Position numbers and translations under genes: made by a program. From the NCBI GenBank assembly GCA_964390005.1, contig CAYMGM010000006.1:1-64000 (forward strand): a stretch of 64,000 nt of DNA, in the 5' to 3' direction. This document shows, piece by piece, positions 32,473 through 40,974 of the stretch; within the stretch, counting starts at the first letter, position 1; each line of letters opens with the position of its first letter. This DNA comes from CAYMGM01 sp964390005. Its GTDB lineage: Bacteria; Pseudomonadota; Alphaproteobacteria; UBA9219. Below the pieces are notes generated by a model. The model worked only from the letters and a program-made list of their open reading frames with translations. It was not told the DNA's origin and did no database searches.

Positions 32473-34296
32473 ATGTCCCGCTTTCTTCCTTTGGCTTTTC
32501 TTTTTCCTCTTTTTCTGATCCTTCCCGCCCCGACATCTCTAGCCGCCGAAAGTACAGTCGTCGGCGGTGCCTGCACAAATGGACTACATAGAGCCGACTG
32601 GGACACCATCTTTCAGTGCGTCAGCAGCAAATGGAAACGCGCGGCTTATTGGCTTGGTACGTCTACGGATTCTTGCGCTTCAACGGATAACCCTTCTCAT
32701 GCGGGGCAAATCCGATGGACAGGCACAGCCTTTCAAAAATGCGATGGAACAAGCTGGACAGCGTTAGGCGGCGGCGTTTCGTGCTCCGCTATAACGGCCG
32801 GTTCGCAAATTTTCACGTCGAATACTTTTTTCCAACCACCCACCGGTTTGTCTGCCGACTGCCCCCTGACGCTCCGCCTTGTCATGATCGGCGGTGGCGG
32901 TGGCGGCGGTTCCTATAACGTTTGGCCGGGATCAGGCGGCGGCGGCGGCGGTATCATCGCCACAAATATCGTGCTTACCTCGTCTAACCCTATCCCTGTC
33001 CTTGTAGGAAAAGGCGGCGCTGGCGGGAACATAAGTGTTACGACCAACGGATCCATAGGGGGAACAAGTGCCTTTGGCAACCTTTCCATCGGCGGCGGCT
33101 TTTACGGTATTTACTATGGCAACGGCGGCGCTGGATCGAGTGGCGGCGGCGGCCCGACCACTGGTGGAACTGGCGGTGCAGGTGGCCTTATTGGATCAAG
33201 TGGCGTAACGCCAACCCCTGGAGCAAACGGCGGCATGGCTGGCGGTCCTTCAACACAACCAAGCACAAATATTTCCTCGTCGACGGTGATGGGAATAACC
33301 TTTTCGTCTGCAACATTCGCGGCAGGAAGCGGAGGGCTTGGCGGCACGGGCGGCGCAGGCGGCACGGGTTATGGTGCGGGCGGCGGCGGCGGTTATGGCA
33401 ATAACAACACGACGGGTGCAGGCGGCGGTGGCGGCGGACTGGTAGTCAATGGCTCAACGATTACAGCTGGCAGCGGGTATACACTTGGCGGCGACGGTGC
33501 CCAAGGCGTTGTCTATGTCGAATGGAGCGCGCAATCAGCGCCGCCCGCGACTTGCGCTTTTACACATGGCTCCCAGCTTTTCACCTCAAGCGGAACCTTT
33601 ACCCCGCAGGCAGGCATAACGAGCGCGTGTCCTCTGACGCTCCGCGTTGTCATCGTCGCCGGTGGCGGCGGCGGCGGTTCTTACAACGTTTGGCCGGGAT
33701 CAGGCGGCGGCGGCGGCGGCATCATCGCCACAAACCTTGTCCTTACATCGTCCAGCGCTATCGCGGTCACGGTGGGAAGCGGCGGCACTGGCGGGGATAT
33801 AACCTCTGGATCGAGCGGATCAATAGGAGGGAAAAGCGCCTTTGGTTCTCTTTCCGTTGGCAGCGGTGGCTATGGCGTTTACTATGACAAAGGCGCGGCT
33901 GGATCTAGCGGCGGCGGCGGCCCTACCACTGGTGGAACTGGCGGTGCAGGTGGAATCATCGGCGCAAACGGCGTAACACCTGTCCCGGGATCAAATGGCG
34001 GCATGGCTGGAGGGCCCTCCACGCAACCTAATACAATCATTTCTTCATCAACAATTATGGGAATTCCCTTTTCTTACACGACATTTGCGGCAGGAAGCGG
34101 GGGGCTAGGCGGCACGGGCGGCGCAGGCGGCACGGGTTATGGTGCGGGCGGCGGTGGCGGTTATGGCAATAACAACACGACGGGTGCAGGCGGCGGTGGC
34201 GGCGGACTGGTCATCAACGGCTCAACGATTACAGCTGGCAGCGGCTATACGCTCGGCGGTAACGGTGCCCAAGGCGCTGTCTATGTCGAATGGTAA
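32473..34296 (+). CDS. Secreted glycine-rich protein with two 255-residue repeats
   Basis: The 607-residue protein starts at 32473 (GAGG eight bases upstream; earlier in-frame codons lie in the preceding gene) with a signal peptide ending SLAA. An N-terminal Cys-containing region includes GQIRWTGTAFQKCDGTSW, resembling motifs seen next to pilin- and shufflon-type proteins. Two tandem copies follow, each opening with a segment like GSQIFTSNTFF, two cysteines and PLTLR, then Gly-rich blocks and ending in VYVEW. Such Gly-rich sequence resembles the polyglycine sandwich tips of phage adhesins; this is a resemblance only. It probably sits on the surface or is released, and may be co-expressed with the switchable gene upstream. 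Confidence 0.82.
   Translation: MSRFLPLAFLFPLFLILPAPTSLAAESTVVGGACTNGLHRADWDTIFQCVSSKWKRAAYWLGTSTDSCASTDNPSHAGQIRWTGTAFQKCDGTSWTALGGGVSCSAITAGSQIFTSNTFFQPPTGLSADCPLTLRLVMIGGGGGGGSYNVWPGSGGGGGGIIATNIVLTSSNPIPVLVGKGGAGGNISVTTNGSIGGTSAFGNLSIGGGFYGIYYGNGGAGSSGGGGPTTGGTGGAGGLIGSSGVTPTPGANGGMAGGPSTQPSTNISSSTVMGITFSSATFAAGSGGLGGTGGAGGTGYGAGGGGGYGNNNTTGAGGGGGGLVVNGSTITAGSGYTLGGDGAQGVVYVEWSAQSAPPATCAFTHGSQLFTSSGTFTPQAGITSACPLTLRVVIVAGGGGGGSYNVWPGSGGGGGGIIATNLVLTSSSAIAVTVGSGGTGGDITSGSSGSIGGKSAFGSLSVGSGGYGVYYDKGAAGSSGGGGPTTGGTGGAGGIIGANGVTPVPGSNGGMAGGPSTQPNTIISSSTIMGIPFSYTTFAAGSGGLGGTGGAGGTGYGAGGGGGYGNNNTTGAGGGGGGLVINGSTITAGSGYTLGGNGAQGAVYVEW
32900..34292 (+). repeat. Two-copy DNA repeat, period about 765 bp, in the glycine-rich gene
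   Basis: Matching landmarks recur about 765 bases apart (TTTGGCCGGG at 32921 and 33686; ATAACAACAC at 33401 and 34169). Some blocks, such as the one around 33343-33437 and its partner around 34111-34205, are nearly identical. Such a repeat can change copy number by recombination. Confidence 0.85.
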
Positions 34297-34362
34297 CAAA
34301 CCGAAAAACCTGTCACCTGAGAGGCTTCAGGACCCTTTGCCATCGATAAAATAAAGAGAAAA

Positions 34363-34439
34363 TGGGGCGGACGATGGGACTCGAACCCACGACAACTCGG
34401 ACCACAACCGAGGGCTCTACCAACTGAGCTACGACCGCC
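34363..34439 (-). tRNA. tRNA-His(GTG)
   Basis: The minus strand reads GCGGTCG-TAGCTCAG, with the anticodon loop TTGTGGT giving GTG, the T-loop TTCGAGT, and an encoded CCA at the 3' end. The extra G at position -1 opposite C73, the hallmark of tRNA-His, is encoded at 34439. The acceptor stem seems to contain one U-U mismatch (position 5 against 68). Confidence 0.93.
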
Positions 34440-34793
34440 ACCGGAAAGAAAAAGGCCAGCCGTCCAACAAACGGGAACCGGCGACCTGTGGGCATCCTTT
34501 TGCCCTAAAGGAAGCGCCCGCGCAAGACGAAAATCCGCGCGCACCGTAAAATCACCCCTAAAAGAAGCTTTTTTAGGTCTTTTGCTCCCCCTTTTCCTTC
34601 TTAGAACCAACCAGCAAGGCCTTAAGGAAGATTCAGGGCGAGACACTACCTCATAGCATTATATCTCTCAAAAAGCGTCAAAGTTGTCAAGTCCCCCGGA
34701 CCATGCAAGCGTTGGCCTCAGTAAGGTCAGGTAATCGAGTCGAAGAAAACTTATTATTAACCCGTCACAACCAGCGACAAAGGACACCCAAAG
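34440..34793. other. Gene-free spacer between tRNA-His and glnA
   Basis: This 354-base stretch holds the promoter regions of the leftward tRNA-His and the rightward glnA. A weak AT-rich hairpin lies at 34557-34577 (CCTAAAA / TTTTAGG). I looked for a sigma-54 -24/-12 element before glnA and did not find one. ORFs crossing the tRNA here are not credible. Confidence 0.6.
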
Positions 34794-36200
34794 ATGTCAA
34801 CGAAAGACGTTTTCGACCTAGCCAAAAAAATCGGCGCCAAACATTTTGACCTGCGCTTTAGCGATCCGCGCGGCAAGATGCAACACGTCACCCAAAGCAT
34901 TCGCACCATCGACGAAAAGACTTTTGAAACAGGTATTATGTTTGACGGCTCGTCCATCGCCGGATGGAAGACGATCAATGAATCCGACATGGCCCTGATC
35001 CCCGACGCCGACACCGCCGTCGTCGATCCGTTCTATGCCGAACCCACCATCACGCTGTTCTGCGACGTGTACGATCCCATCACGGGCGAAGCGTACAGCC
35101 GCTGCCCGCGTTCAATCGCGAAAAAAGCCGAAGCCTATCTGAAGAAAAGCGGCGTCGGCGATACGGCCTATTTCGGGCCGGAAGCCGAGTTCTTCGTTTT
35201 CGACGATGTGCGCTTCAGCCTCGATCCGCACAACACTTTCTTCAAACTCGACTCGAACGAAGCGCCGCAAAACTCGGGCCGCGAATATCCCGAAGGCAAT
35301 CTGGGTCACCGCCCGCGCGTCAAGGGCGGCTATTTCCCCGTCAACCCCGTGGACAGCGCGCAGGATCTGCGTACCGAAATGCTGGTCATGTTGGAACAGA
35401 TGGGCGTGGAAACGGAAAAGCACCACCACGAAGTCGCCGCGGCACAGCATGAACTCGGCATCAAGTTTTCGACGCTGGTTTCCTGCGCCGACAACATGCA
35501 GATTTACAAGTACGTCGTGCAAAACGTAGCCGCCATGTACGGCAAAACGGCAACCTTTATGCCCAAGCCCGTCTTTGGCGACAACGGATCGGGCATGCAT
35601 ACGCACCAGTCGATTTGGAAAGGCTCCAAACCGCTGTTCGCGGGCAAGGAATATGCCGAATTGTCGGAAACGGCGCTGTACTATATCGGCGGCATCATCA
35701 AGCACGCGAAGGCGCTGAACGCGATTACGAACCCGACGACCAACAGCTATAAGCGCTTGGTCCCCGGTTACGAAGCGCCCGTTCTGTTGGCTTATTCGTC
35801 GCGCAACCGCTCGGCATCGTGCCGCATTCCGTACACCGACAGCCCCAAAGGCAAGCGTGTCGAAGTGCGCTTCCCCGATGCTTGCGCTAACCCCTATCTG
35901 GCGTACGCAGCGATGCTGATGGCCGGTTTAGACGGCATCAAGAACAAGATCCATCCGGGCGATCCGGCGGACAAAAACCTGTATGATCTGTCGCCGCGCG
36001 AATTGGCCAAGATCCCGACGGTTTGCGCCTCGCTGGAGGAAGCGATCGATGCTTTGGAAAAGGACAACGCCTTCCTGCTTCAGGGCGACGTGTTCTCGAA
36101 AGACATGATCGAATCTTATCTGGATCTGAAGCGTGAGGAATGGGACCGTTTCCGTATGGCCCCGCACCCAATCGAGTTCGATATGTACTACAGCGCCTAA
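34794..36200 (+). CDS. glnA: Glutamine synthetase, type I
   Basis: The 468-residue enzyme makes glutamine from glutamate, ammonia and ATP as a dodecamer. Motifs include FDGSSIAGW (50-58), the ligand region YFGPEAEFF (126-134), the ATP site KPVFGDNGSGMHTHQS (258-273) and the adenylylation site NLYDLSP with Tyr397, so control by GlnE is expected. glnB, which usually precedes glnA in alphaproteobacteria, is absent. A strong terminator follows. Confidence 0.98.
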   Translation: MSTKDVFDLAKKIGAKHFDLRFSDPRGKMQHVTQSIRTIDEKTFETGIMFDGSSIAGWKTINESDMALIPDADTAVVDPFYAEPTITLFCDVYDPITGEAYSRCPRSIAKKAEAYLKKSGVGDTAYFGPEAEFFVFDDVRFSLDPHNTFFKLDSNEAPQNSGREYPEGNLGHRPRVKGGYFPVNPVDSAQDLRTEMLVMLEQMGVETEKHHHEVAAAQHELGIKFSTLVSCADNMQIYKYVVQNVAAMYGKTATFMPKPVFGDNGSGMHTHQSIWKGSKPLFAGKEYAELSETALYYIGGIIKHAKALNAITNPTTNSYKRLVPGYEAPVLLAYSSRNRSASCRIPYTDSPKGKRVEVRFPDACANPYLAYAAMLMAGLDGIKNKIHPGDPADKNLYDLSPRELAKIPTVCASLEEAIDALEKDNAFLLQGDVFSKDMIESYLDLKREEWDRFRMAPHPIEFDMYYSA

Positions 36201-36223
36201 GGCGTATCCGAAAGGAAGAAGCG

Positions 36224-36257
36224 GGCCCGCCTCTTGCCAAAGGGGCGGGCCTCTTTT
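36224..36257 (+). terminator. Intrinsic terminator of glnA
   Basis: GGCCCGCC pairs with GGCGGGCC, followed by TCTTTT, 24 bases past the glnA stop. It shows that the exporter gene downstream is not simply co-transcribed with glnA. Confidence 0.85.
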
Positions 36258-36293
36258 ATGAGAAGCAAGACAAAAAACTTAAAGCGAGCCCCC

Positions 36294-37073
36294 ATGCCCA
36301 AAGCCCCGATCCCCCGCGACGAAGAAGAGCGTATCGCCCTTGTCGCTTTACGCTTTGCCAAAATCCTGATGGAATCGGGAAGCTCGGCGCGCATCGTCCA
36401 CGAAGGCGCGCAAATGGTCGTCAAAGGCCTTGGCGCCGACTATCTGGGCCTTCGGACGGGCTATGCTTCCTTAGCCATTACGGTCGGCAACGGACAAAAC
36501 ACCCTTTCGCGCATGGTCGAGATTGGACGCATGGGCGTGAACCATCGACTGGATCACGCGGTCCGCCGCCTTGCCGCTCGTATCGCCGCCGGTGGCTATA
36601 CCCCTCAACAGGCAGACGATTTGCTGACGCGCCTTCAGCGCCGGACGCCCCGGCATCCGGCTTGGTTTGTCGCGCTGGCCGTTGGTCTGGCCTGCGCAAG
36701 CTTCGGGCGTTTGTTTGGCATGGATTGGCCTTCTTTTCCTTTTGTTTGGATCGCCAGCGCCGCCGCCCAATATTTACGCCACCTTCTTTTCCATCGCGGG
36801 ATGAATGCGTTCGTTGTCTCGGCGGTGATCGCTTTTGCATCTTCAATCATGGCGGGTCTGGGGGCAAAAGCAGGTGGCAGCGAAACGGTAGGTCTTGCCA
36901 TGATGGCCAGCATTCTTTTACTGGTCCCAGGCGTTCCGGCAACGAATGCCCAATCGGATATCATGGACGGCTATCCAACGCTGGGCAGCGCCCGCGCCGT
37001 TTCCGTCGCCATGATTATGGTCTTTGCGACCGTGGGGATATGGATTGCCCAAACGATCTTGGGCGTTCATTAA
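36294..37073 (+). CDS. ThrE/YjjP-type exporter, N-terminal-domain subunit
   Basis: The 259-residue protein matches the first domain of ThrE-type threonine/serine exporters (YjjP in E. coli): a cytoplasmic region with ALRFAKILMESGSSARIVHEG, then about five membrane helices with the motif VPGVPATNAQSDIMDGYP. YjjP works with YjjB, which is encoded at 40041 after an unusual 3-kb interruption. The start at 36294 is chosen because upstream in-frame codons lie in or just after the glnA terminator. The last 59 bases overlap the convergent gene. Confidence 0.82.
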   Translation: MPKAPIPRDEEERIALVALRFAKILMESGSSARIVHEGAQMVVKGLGADYLGLRTGYASLAITVGNGQNTLSRMVEIGRMGVNHRLDHAVRRLAARIAAGGYTPQQADDLLTRLQRRTPRHPAWFVALAVGLACASFGRLFGMDWPSFPFVWIASAAAQYLRHLLFHRGMNAFVVSAVIAFASSIMAGLGAKAGGSETVGLAMMASILLLVPGVPATNAQSDIMDGYPTLGSARAVSVAMIMVFATVGIWIAQTILGVH

Positions 37074-38457
37074 TTGACACCTTGCGAATATCCATCAACT
37101 GTTCGGCTTTCTGAGCCGCGCGCTCACGAAAAGCGTTGAGCGCTTCATCTAAAAATATTTTTTGTCCATCCGGCGTTTGAAGGCGCTGTTGTCCTTCGGC
37201 GCGGGTTAATGTTTCTTCCAGCCTTTCGCGAAGGCCTGGGAGAGCTCGATCCATTTTTGAAGAGGGAACCTCCAACGAACTTTTCTCCTCTTCACAAAGA
37301 CGTCCTTCTGGGTTTGCGCCGCCATGCAAACGAAAAAGAAAGTTTGCACTTGCGGTTTTTAACGGCACCTTCCGATCGAAAACAGCTTGTGCATTTTGTT
37401 GGATTGCTTCCAGTCGAAGCGCCCTTTTCTCGGGCTTATGAAAAGAAAAATACGTTTCAAGATAGGTTTGCAGCGCCTTTTGCGCGCTATCCATGTCCAG
37501 CGGCGGGATAAAGCAATGCGTCAGACACGTCGCAAGACTTTCATTCTGCAGGCCGCAACGATCGCCAATTTTACGAATGGCTTGTTTAAAGCGCTCTTGT
37601 CTGGCGGCAAGATCTGGATCTTCAGCAGGGCGTAAACAAAAACGATGGCAAGCGATCAACGCATCCCACTGCAACGTGTCGGACGAGCAATTCACCGGTT
37701 CACAAGCCTGCTTGAAAAAACGATAGTGTGCATATGACATCGCAGAAGAGGCGGCAATTTCTGTTGCCTTGTCAAACAGCTCTTGCGGTGAAGCCTTTGC
37801 TCGCTTCTCAGGATTTTCTTGGACCCATATGCGAACCTGCCGAATAGCGTCCTCTGTATCGTGCTGATGATCGACAAGACCCAACAACCGTCGTTCTGTA
37901 ATAACATCTTCTTCCAACTGATCGACTTCTTGCCCACGCTGCCAAGCGCGTAACAAAGCATAAGCATCGGCGACACATTCCCCATAATTTTTCGGCGATA
38001 AGAAGGTCGGGACTTTCTCGACCATCGTATGAGCAATCTCATGATCCCACACATAACGTTCCCAAACCTCTGCGGACAGATCAGAACGCGCTTCAGGGAT
38101 CAAGTACGGCGTCTCACGCATAGAGCCATCTTCTGCAGGCCCGATGACGACTTGGACTGTCTGATCTTTGGCAACGTCTAAAGGAAAGGCTCTGGGAACA
38201 GCCGGTTCAAATAACGAGGCATGAAGACGATCCCGGTTTTGAAGATCAATACCAAAGCGGCGCAGCGTTCCAGCCAAAACGGTCAAGCATGTCGCCGATT
38301 CATTGCCAAAAAGAAAGATAGGCGTTGTGGGGGCTTCAGGAAAATCGGCGCGAAACCTTTTGGCTTCTGCACGACAAAGAAAAGGATCGTCCCAATGCGT
38401 CATGGCCAAATGCGCGGCCCTGAAACAGGAAGTCCCTTCGCTTAAATGGCTGCTCAT
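37015..38457 (-). CDS. Putative HExxH zinc metalloprotease, paralogue A
   Basis: The 480-residue protein is not a family I recognise. It has WDHEIAH (zinc ligands His139 and His143, catalytic Glu140) and, 17 residues later, GECVADAY, where Glu160 would be the third ligand as in gluzincin-type peptidases. The next gene encodes a paralogue with the same motif pair. There is no signal peptide or membrane segment. The start at 38457 has GGGG upstream. Its last 20 or so codons run antisense through the end of the exporter gene, suggesting a displaced stop codon after insertion. Base composition looks more AT-rich than the surrounding housekeeping genes. Confidence 0.68.
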   Translation of the reverse strand: MSSHLSEGTSCFRAAHLAMTHWDDPFLCRAEAKRFRADFPEAPTTPIFLFGNESATCLTVLAGTLRRFGIDLQNRDRLHASLFEPAVPRAFPLDVAKDQTVQVVIGPAEDGSMRETPYLIPEARSDLSAEVWERYVWDHEIAHTMVEKVPTFLSPKNYGECVADAYALLRAWQRGQEVDQLEEDVITERRLLGLVDHQHDTEDAIRQVRIWVQENPEKRAKASPQELFDKATEIAASSAMSYAHYRFFKQACEPVNCSSDTLQWDALIACHRFCLRPAEDPDLAARQERFKQAIRKIGDRCGLQNESLATCLTHCFIPPLDMDSAQKALQTYLETYFSFHKPEKRALRLEAIQQNAQAVFDRKVPLKTASANFLFRLHGGANPEGRLCEEEKSSLEVPSSKMDRALPGLRERLEETLTRAEGQQRLQTPDGQKIFLDEALNAFRERAAQKAEQLMDIRKVSINERPRSFGQSISPRSQRP

Positions 38458-38580
38458 CAAACAACCCCATTTAAAAAATGGCTTAGCCTTATGATACACG
38501 GTTTACGCTTGCGCCTAAAATCTTTCAACCTGGCCAAAACCGTTCAGAAAGATTTAACCAAACAGAAAAAATCGAAGAAA

Positions 38581-39936
38581 CTACGTATAGTAAAAACACC
38601 GTGCCATTTTTTGCCGTTCTTTAACGCGCGTCATGGTGTCATCGGCCTGTCTTCGCTGCCAAAGCAAGATCTCGTCTTCTACAAAATCTTTTCGACCTCC
38701 CCTTGATAAAAGCTTCTCGGGCGTTTTTTGAAAGACGTCTTTGACCTTCGCCGCTGCGCCAGAATAAAAAGCCTGATCCAGATCTTTCGAAACCTGCTGC
38801 AACTGTTCTTGGGCTCTCTGCCTCCATACTTCTTCCGAAAGATCGGCACCATAGGCCAAATACATTCCAGCTGAAAGCGAACGACCGTTTTTTAAAGTCA
38901 AGCTATCGGGAACAAGTTTAAGGTAAGGCTTTTCATCTAATATCGAAATCACATCCCATCTTTTATTAGGGTGCAAATACCCAACGATTTGAGAAACTCT
39001 CAAAACAAGATCATCGACACTAAAAGGAGGTCTTGTCACCAGAGCAACACAAGGGATCAATCCTTCGTTTTCAAGCCCAAGGCGTCGTCCAGCCATCTTG
39101 GCCGCCTGAACAAACTGATGGCGCATTCGATAAATGAGCGGATTCGAAAGAGGCATGCTAATCTGTTCGGCCAACGTTAACGCCTGCTCATAAAGTGACG
39201 TCTTCTTTGTAATCGCATAGCGATGCAAGTCTCTTTGAAGAAGATAAAGGCGCGCGCCTGTGAAAGAGGTCTTTCCTGCCAGCGTTTCAGCAACGCTCAA
39301 CAAACCTGTTGCCGTATAGCGATTGATCCGCGGCCCCATATGTCGGGCCCATCTCCGCGCAGCGGAAACCCCTTGTTCGGTATAATGAAGGCAATCAAAG
39401 GGGCCCATAAACCGCCGCAAGTTTAAAACATCTTTCGTCAATGCTTCGGCGGCTTCGCGTCCCCAATGTTGGTAAGCCCGCAAAAGGCCGTAAGCATCGG
39501 AAACAGTTTCAGAGAAATGAGGGCGACTGGCGTATAAAGGCCGTTCCTGCGGGGCGTGCATAGCATGGGCCGTCTCATGATCCCAAACCCAGCGATCCCA
39601 CATTTCTAGTGGCACGTCAGATTGTGCAGCGCGGACAAAGCCATTATCTCTTGCATTGCCGCCTCTTTCATCGGGGCCAATGATGACGTGAAAAGGGAGC
39701 CCATCTGTCCGTTTACATGGGATATGGCTTGGAAAAGCTGGCGCGGTCGAAAATTTATCGAGCATAAATTCCAACGGAATATAGGGTCCCCAATTCGACG
39801 ATTGGTAGAGAAAAATATCGCTGAGGAAAAGGTTTTCGTCACCGCGCGCAAAAAAGATTTTCTTTGTCGATCGTGGAAAATCTTCTTTCCACCGTTCTTT
39901 TTCGGCTCTGGCCGCCGTTGAAAAATCAGATGTCAT
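38581..39936 (-). CDS. Putative HExxH zinc metalloprotease, paralogue B
   Basis: This 451-residue protein is a diverged relative of the neighbouring gene product. Shared blocks are VIIGP.E, the WDHETAH zinc motif (His120, Glu121, His124) and SETVSDAYGLLRAY (Glu143 as likely third ligand), with similar spacing and total length. The C-terminal halves share only short patterns such as GLENE/GLQNE. No export signal is seen. It is AT-rich, follows paralogue A's promoter side by 124 bases and lies on the same strand. Substrate and role are unknown. Confidence 0.68.
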   Translation of the reverse strand: MTSDFSTAARAEKERWKEDFPRSTKKIFFARGDENLFLSDIFLYQSSNWGPYIPLEFMLDKFSTAPAFPSHIPCKRTDGLPFHVIIGPDERGGNARDNGFVRAAQSDVPLEMWDRWVWDHETAHAMHAPQERPLYASRPHFSETVSDAYGLLRAYQHWGREAAEALTKDVLNLRRFMGPFDCLHYTEQGVSAARRWARHMGPRINRYTATGLLSVAETLAGKTSFTGARLYLLQRDLHRYAITKKTSLYEQALTLAEQISMPLSNPLIYRMRHQFVQAAKMAGRRLGLENEGLIPCVALVTRPPFSVDDLVLRVSQIVGYLHPNKRWDVISILDEKPYLKLVPDSLTLKNGRSLSAGMYLAYGADLSEEVWRQRAQEQLQQVSKDLDQAFYSGAAAKVKDVFQKTPEKLLSRGGRKDFVEDEILLWQRRQADDTMTRVKERQKMARCFYYT

Positions 39937-40040
39937 AAGAGATCTATTCTGAATAAAAATAAAAAAATCTTGAAAGCCCCTCATCCTTATGACAAAGGAC
40001 AGCAGAACGTCAAAACTTACATATCAATCGAGCCGCCCTC

Positions 40041-40517
40041 ATGCTTGCCTCGCCGACCCTCCTTCACCTTCTGCATCAGGCCTTTTTTGGCGCAGTGGCC
40101 GCGGCTGGCTTTGGTGTTTTGTTTAACTTTGGCCCCCGCCCGCTTATTTGGTGCGCGCTTTGCGGCGCTATTGCTTTAACCATACGCACGCTTGGCCTTG
40201 ACGCTGGTTGGAGTCTTGAAGGCGCAACCTTTACCGCTGCCGCGCTGGTCACCACCTTTGTCATTTTGCTGCCGCGCGGCCCCTTAGGGTCTTCTTACAA
40301 TGCGATTGCCTTATCCGGTTGCATTCCGATGGTTCCCGGTGCTTTTTTTGCCCAAGCTATTTTAGGTTTGTTCACCCTGACGGCCCCCCATCCTTCCGAT
40401 GAAGTCCGTACGACGGTTATGGCGATTGAATATATTTTGCGCGTTGCCTTCACACTGGGAGCTATTGGAGCCGGTATCGCCATTCCAACCCATCTTTTCA
40501 GAACAAAAGATTTTTAA
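40041..40517 (+). CDS. ThrE/YjjB-type exporter, C-terminal-domain subunit
   Basis: The 158-residue protein has four to five membrane helices and the YjjB pattern: FFGAVAAAGFGVLFN, RPLIWCALCGAIALTIR, CIPMVPGAFF. It is the natural partner of the YjjP-like protein at 36294; in E. coli the two genes are adjacent. Together they would export a small organic acid or amino acid. Confidence 0.82.
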   Translation: MLASPTLLHLLHQAFFGAVAAAGFGVLFNFGPRPLIWCALCGAIALTIRTLGLDAGWSLEGATFTAAALVTTFVILLPRGPLGSSYNAIALSGCIPMVPGAFFAQAILGLFTLTAPHPSDEVRTTVMAIEYILRVAFTLGAIGAGIAIPTHLFRTKDF

Positions 40518-40703
40518 CGCGCGGCTTCAGTTTTTTTTCTCTGACAAAACAGGACATGAAAGTAAACGAAAGTAATTTCTTTGACTTTCCGTTGAAATTT
40601 GTTTTTCTTAGCTTGTCGAATTTGTATTTTTTAGAAAAATTTTTATTCACACACAAAAATGACACAATATTTCAATACGATACAAAATTAAGGAAACGAG
40701 ACA

Positions 40704-40913
40704 ATGATAAAAAGAAATAAAAAAGCCCCCCCAGCCCGCTCCAGTCAGGCTTCAACGACTGAAGCGTCGACGACACAGCCAATCAAAAGACAGGGCCTGA
40801 TCGAGCTCACCGGTTTTGCGGAAGAAACAGATGATTTTTCTTTGCAAAGTAGCGCCCTGAAAGAAGCTTTGCGCGCTGTTGAAGATATGGGGAAGAAAAA
40901 CCGTAAAAATTAG
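40704..40913 (+). CDS. Small charged protein of unknown function
   Basis: The 69-residue ORF starts with ATG preceded by AAGGA at about nine bases. It is Lys/Arg-rich at both ends with a Ser/Thr-rich segment between. It lies after a 186-base AT-rich spacer and just before the S24-type regulator. No family is recognised; it may be real given its ribosome-binding site. Confidence 0.45.
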   Translation: MIKRNKKAPPARSSQASTTEASTTQPIKRQGLIELTGFAEETDDFSLQSSALKEALRAVEDMGKKNRKN

Positions 40914-40974
40914 AATCCGACTGTCTTCAGATACAGCTTGCAGAACGCGCCAACATAGTATAATATTCCTAGCC

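Noticed and set aside
31186..34439. Island integrated into tRNA-His with flanking att repeats
   Set aside because: The recombinase lies near the tRNA 3' end, but I find no copy of the tRNA 3' sequence at the other border, and the recombinase is of the short inversion type.
34281..34646. 121-residue minus-strand ORF
   Set aside because: It runs through the complete tRNA-His gene and is Arg/Ser-rich frame noise.
34640..34793. Sigma-54 promoter for glnA
   Set aside because: No TGGC-N-TTGC pair with the right spacing was found; TTGGCC near 34713 lacks the second element.
36140..37114. 324-residue ORF overlapping the YjjP-like gene in another frame
   Set aside because: It is Arg/Pro-rich out-of-frame translation across the glnA terminator and a gene with clear family motifs.
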